Positions 60,757-64,000 of a stretch of 64,000 bases of DNA are shown piece by piece (position 1 is the first letter of the stretch; each line of letters starts with the position of its first letter). Both the position numbers and the translations under genes were made by a program. The stretch comes from Armillaria gallica (Eukaryota; Basidiomycota; Agaricomycetes; Agaricales; Physalacriaceae). The stretch is taken from assembly GCA_037576215.1 (NCBI GenBank), contig JBANDB010000002.1:7440001-7504000 (forward strand). The letters are read 5' to 3'. The notes under the pieces were generated by a model. It ran no database searches. It worked only from the letters and a program-made list of their open reading frames with translations, and was not told the DNA's origin.

Positions 60757-60860
60757 CTATTATACGTATAATAGCACTGCAACCCTGATTGTCAAGTGAG
60801 TATGCAGAATCCCCTGTAATTACAGTGCAAGCCAGTATGCAGAGTTCCCTGTAACTACAG
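60757..60860. repeat. Perfect 18-bp palindrome and two palindrome-bearing direct repeats
   Basis: CTATTATACGTATAATAG at 60757-60774 is a perfect palindrome. AGTATGCAGAATCCCCTGTA plus ATTACAG (60799-60825) is repeated with three changes at 60834-60860, a 35-bp period. Each repeat carries the palindrome CTGTAATTACAG or its variant CTGTAACTACAG. It lies between the basic protein gene start and the DUF3533 stop. It could be a dimer-binding site for a regulator (inference). Confidence 0.6.
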
Positions 60861-61828
60861 GACGGTGGCGTCGGTATATTTCTGGAATACGCTTTGTATA
60901 CCGCAGTAAATCGCGCTCTGCATACCGTCTGAGGGGATGCTCCTGTCACTTCGGGAAAATGAAATGACGTACTTGTATTTTTCCCATCCCACGGTCTTGC
61001 CTCAAGTTGCCCTTCGGTCCGTCGAGGTTCGAGAACACCATGGGATGGAAACTAAAGCGACCGGAAGATCAAGTACTATAGGTACCAGGTGAAATGCGAT
61101 TATCGCCAGAGACATGGTTCATATCGAGGTACTCGAGTAGAAAAGTCCCCTGTGTGCTGACAGCCGCCGCACACAAAGAAGCAGCAAGGATAGTGAAAAT
61201 GGTAACGCAGGTGGACAGAAAGAGCAGGTATAGAGAGCAGGTTCGAGGAAGTGGGAGGGCGAGGAAAATCCAAGATTCTGTTCGCCAAATGCCGGCAATC
61301 GTGCCTCCTCCGAGTCTTTCGGGGCTGCCGCTCTCTGGCGTCTCTCAATCTAAAGCATTTGTCAAACCTTCTCTCAAAAAGCGGTAGTATTCATTTCCCC
61401 TTGAACGACGGGTCGTGGATTGGTTCTGGACCAGGAAAGGGGATGGCGGAGGATGGCGAAGAAAACCCGGAAAAACCAGGCCACGTGCGCTTCATTTGTT
61501 AAGTTAAATAAAGCACGCCACGAGAGAATCGACATTGGCGATATAGACCTGCATATAAGACATCATTTTTCTGCTCTACCCCCATCTTTGGAAGTGATTA
61601 ATGTCGATGAATTCAGTAGGCAGTAACTTTGCATAAGATGAGATTAAGCGTGGTTCTATTGATGGGTATGTATGTATGCGATGAGTAATAATTTACATGT
61701 GGCAGTGCTTGTGGGAGTCGACGAGTTTCGAAAAGATGTAGTGCAACATCCTGTATATCCGTATCTCGCATGCCCAAGCGGCACCGTGTTATGCAGTAAT
61801 GCAGATTTCGCCACGAGTTACTGTTTCA
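60861..61828. other. Non-coding stretch downstream of the DUF3533 gene
   Basis: About 970 bp with short frames on both strands, none recognisable. The equivalent interval in module 2 (47459-48236) is shorter and not obviously similar. Confidence 0.3.
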
Positions 61829-63539
61829 TTATGCCTTTGGCCGGCTGGCTTGGCGAGTCATCATTCTCCTCGCGTTCCACTGGAAAAGCGGGAGCGTGAA
61901 GAGCGAGATGACCATCCATGCAATAAGAACACCAAAGTGAAGGCCCACTAAGAAAATGGTCAGTGTAAGCAATATCGCAGAGTGGAGAACACATACGTTG
62001 ATTCTTTGTGCCGAACAGAATAGTACGGACTGCGCCTGAAACATTGTAGAAAGGGAACGCGTAGCCGTATTTGTAGATGTGCGGGAGAACTTCAATGGGC
62101 ATGAAGCACACCGCGACGTTGGCTGAAGAGAGTATGAGTCAGTTATGGAACCGGAAGGTTGGAGAGGTAAACGTACTGATGATCCAAGCGATCATGAAGA
62201 ATGGCATATACTTGGGCGTCAAGAGCGTGATCATAGCCTCTTGTGCAAGCCCCACGGAGAGCATGCCAACGAAGTTGACCATCCAGAAAATCACGAAGCC
62301 AGCAGAGCCGAATCTAGGTGAAAAGGTTAGAAGAGATAAAGTAGATAGTCTGGAGGCTCACTTTCTGTCAAAGTCGACTTGGAACGCGCGGCTGACAGTA
62401 GAGTAGAAAAGGGAGATCACGAAGTAGAGCGCGAATGTCGAGACCAGGCGGACTTTGATAAGTGATTTGGTTGTGAGCTTCATTTCGACTCCGGAGGTCA
62501 TACGGGCGGCTGAGCCGATGAGCTGGAGTGGCATGTGAGAATGGTGAACACAAACACAAAATATTGGACTTACGACGATAAAGAAGCACAAAACCAATAG
62601 GTAGATCAGACCAACAAAGGTGATAGCACTCGCACTGTGGAAACGGTCAGAACATAGCTTGGATGTGGTAGAGGAAAACCTTACACAGGAACGTCGAATG
62701 GCCGGAGATTGTCAATAGCGTAGCTGAGGGGCTGGGTGATTATTTGCGGGGCAGACTGCAGGATTGACGCGATGGACGAGGATGAGGAGGTAGCCAGTTG
62801 CACGGCGAAGGTCTGAGCGAAGCCTTGAGAGACCGTGGCCATCGTCGTCGTGATGTAGGGACGGAGAAGTGAACGACTATGCACCATGAGCAAAGAGGGT
62901 AAACAGGAAACCTGAACACTCACTATGCATTCTCGTTCCTAGCTTCTACGACGTAGACCGTAAGTGCCTGTGTCCCATTATATGACGAATCGATCGTCGA
63001 AGCAGCCGAAGTGAGGGTCGAGGTGGCGTTGGCGTGAACTGACAACATACACTGTTAAGATCAAGATCGAAGAGAAGAAAACCAAGGTACGCACTAACGA
63101 CAGCCACCCATGCTTTTTGCTCCACTATCCAGTGTCCCACTTCGTCCGGGCCCGAGAAATCGGACGCGGGCATTTGCTTCCAGGAAACCCTTGACGCGGC
63201 CGCGGTATCCGAAAGAAGTGCACTGGTGACCGTGCTACCGATACTGTTCCCATCAAAGTCCTAAAAGTCAACGGTCAGACGTGAAGAGGACGAAAACCAG
63301 AATCCGCTTACGACAACCCATCCAGGTAGTTTGTGATCTGGAATCTTCCATAGTGCACCCCAGTATATCGAGAAGATGGTGAACATGAGGATGACGATGG
63401 ACAAGCATCCTACAATCAAGCTCTTGATGTACGCTTTCCTCTGCACCGCTAGCTCCTTGTCGGTGAACTCGTTCGAGAAAAGTTTGGGAGCCTCAGGCTT
63501 CTCGTCGTGGACGGTAACGATGCTGGCGGTGTCGGACAT
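61829..63539 (-). CDS. DUF3533 (SNG1-like) integral membrane protein
   Basis: Minus strand, ATG at 63539 (MSDTASIVTVHDEKPEAPKL), TAA at 61829-61831, about eight short introns. A cytosolic N-terminus precedes one membrane helix (LIVGCLSIVILMFTIFSIYWG). A large extracytoplasmic region follows, with SxLxSxxAxxW-type repeats and a Ser-rich ATSSSSSIASIL. Then come five or so C-terminal helices, for example ITFVGLIYLLVLCFFIV, TFALYFVISLFY, NVAVCFMPIEVLP and GLHFGVLIAWMVISLFTLPLF. This one-plus-five layout is that of the DUF3533 family, which includes yeast SNG1 (nitrosoguanidine resistance). The family is linked to drug tolerance and lipid asymmetry. The gene looks intact. A truncated paralogue lies at 48237-48708. 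Confidence 0.9.
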
Positions 63540-64000
63540 CTTTGGAATGAGCGGGGCTGAGAAGTGAGGAAAGGTAACGCATTCTCCACATCGCTTAAAT
63601 ATCCCTCAGCCAGCCGAGTCGGACAAAGAAGACTGATGTACCGTCGGTACGAGCGGCAATTATTTGACAACCCGATTGAACCCCGAGTCGGAGGAGTCAT
63701 CCAACAAAGGAAATCCTGACAAATGAATTTGCCGAATAGCCGGGAAAGGGTAATCGTGATTTTTCATTATTTTTGGGAGGCAGTCGAGCAAATCAGTAGA
63801 AACGGAGATATCGACGAAGTGGATGAAGAGGTGCACCCGTTTTTCTTGCGCGAAGTCAACCAATCATTTGCAAATTGAAATTGTAAGGGCCCGTGCGTTG
63901 ATAGTGGACACGAGGCAGAGCAAAACCGCCGAGATGCGGAGATGACGCTATGACACATTCGAACAGCTCTTCCCACGACTACTCGGTTTTAGCATCAATC
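63540..64000. promoter_or_regulatory. Upstream region of the DUF3533 gene, right edge
   Basis: 460 bp without a supported gene. Bases 63905-63950 (CACGAGGCAGAG, GAGATGCGGAGATGA) match 48712-48755, which marks where the deletion in the truncated paralogue ends. Confidence 0.5.

Noticed and set aside
1..64000. CRISPR array or prokaryotic-type operon
   Set aside because: No regularly spaced repeats of that kind. Intron-rich genes and fungal families show a eukaryotic nuclear sequence.

Overview
The window looks like nuclear DNA of a mushroom-forming basidiomycete (Agaricomycetes). The real genes are cut by many short introns of about 50 bp. They belong to families expanded in these fungi: a TRANK1-like UvrD helicase, CYP63-type P450s, MYND finger proteins, BTB proteins, an UNC-93-like transporter and a DUF3533 membrane protein. 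No rRNA, tRNA or CRISPR array was seen.

Left part (1-13.8 kb): a transposon graveyard. A 348-bp hAT-type MITE (1255-1602) precedes a decayed FAD-dependent oxidoreductase gene on the minus strand. That gene was split twice: by a 410-bp TA-flanked MITE (3611-4020) and by an 8.9-kb hAT element (4195-13106) with 17-bp terminal inverted repeats and the 8-bp target duplication CCAGCCAC. The hAT element carries a multi-exon transposase (5776-9393, minus) with one in-frame stop near its end. It also holds a CTAGT-rich tract and about 3.5 kb of unexplained sequence.

Middle (14.0-28.2 kb): a large, apparently intact TRANK1-like helicase/TPR gene (minus, 14034-22230), then a 443-bp MITE. Next is an UNC-93-like transporter pseudogene, split by an 837-bp insertion with a 10-bp target duplication. 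It abuts a second FAD oxidoreductase fragment.

Right part (28.3-64 kb): repeated copies of a gene module. The ancestral order appears to be BTB(+), P450(-), MYND(+), basic/coiled-coil protein(-), DUF3533(-). The third copy (50.4-63.5 kb) has every gene, though its MYND gene carries a frameshift. The second (38.8-48.7 kb) has a degenerate BTB gene and a truncated DUF3533 gene. The first has a degenerate BTB gene and a P450 only. A solitary MYND copy lies at 28.3-30.8 kb. BTB/P450 and MYND/basic pairs are tail to tail, and P450/MYND pairs are divergent over a shared 1.0-1.3 kb upstream region. The sequence shows co-duplication, not a shared pathway, so functional cooperation is not established.

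Gene ends and exon structures were derived by eye from reading frames and GT/AG sites. Internal splice sites are approximate unless positions are given.
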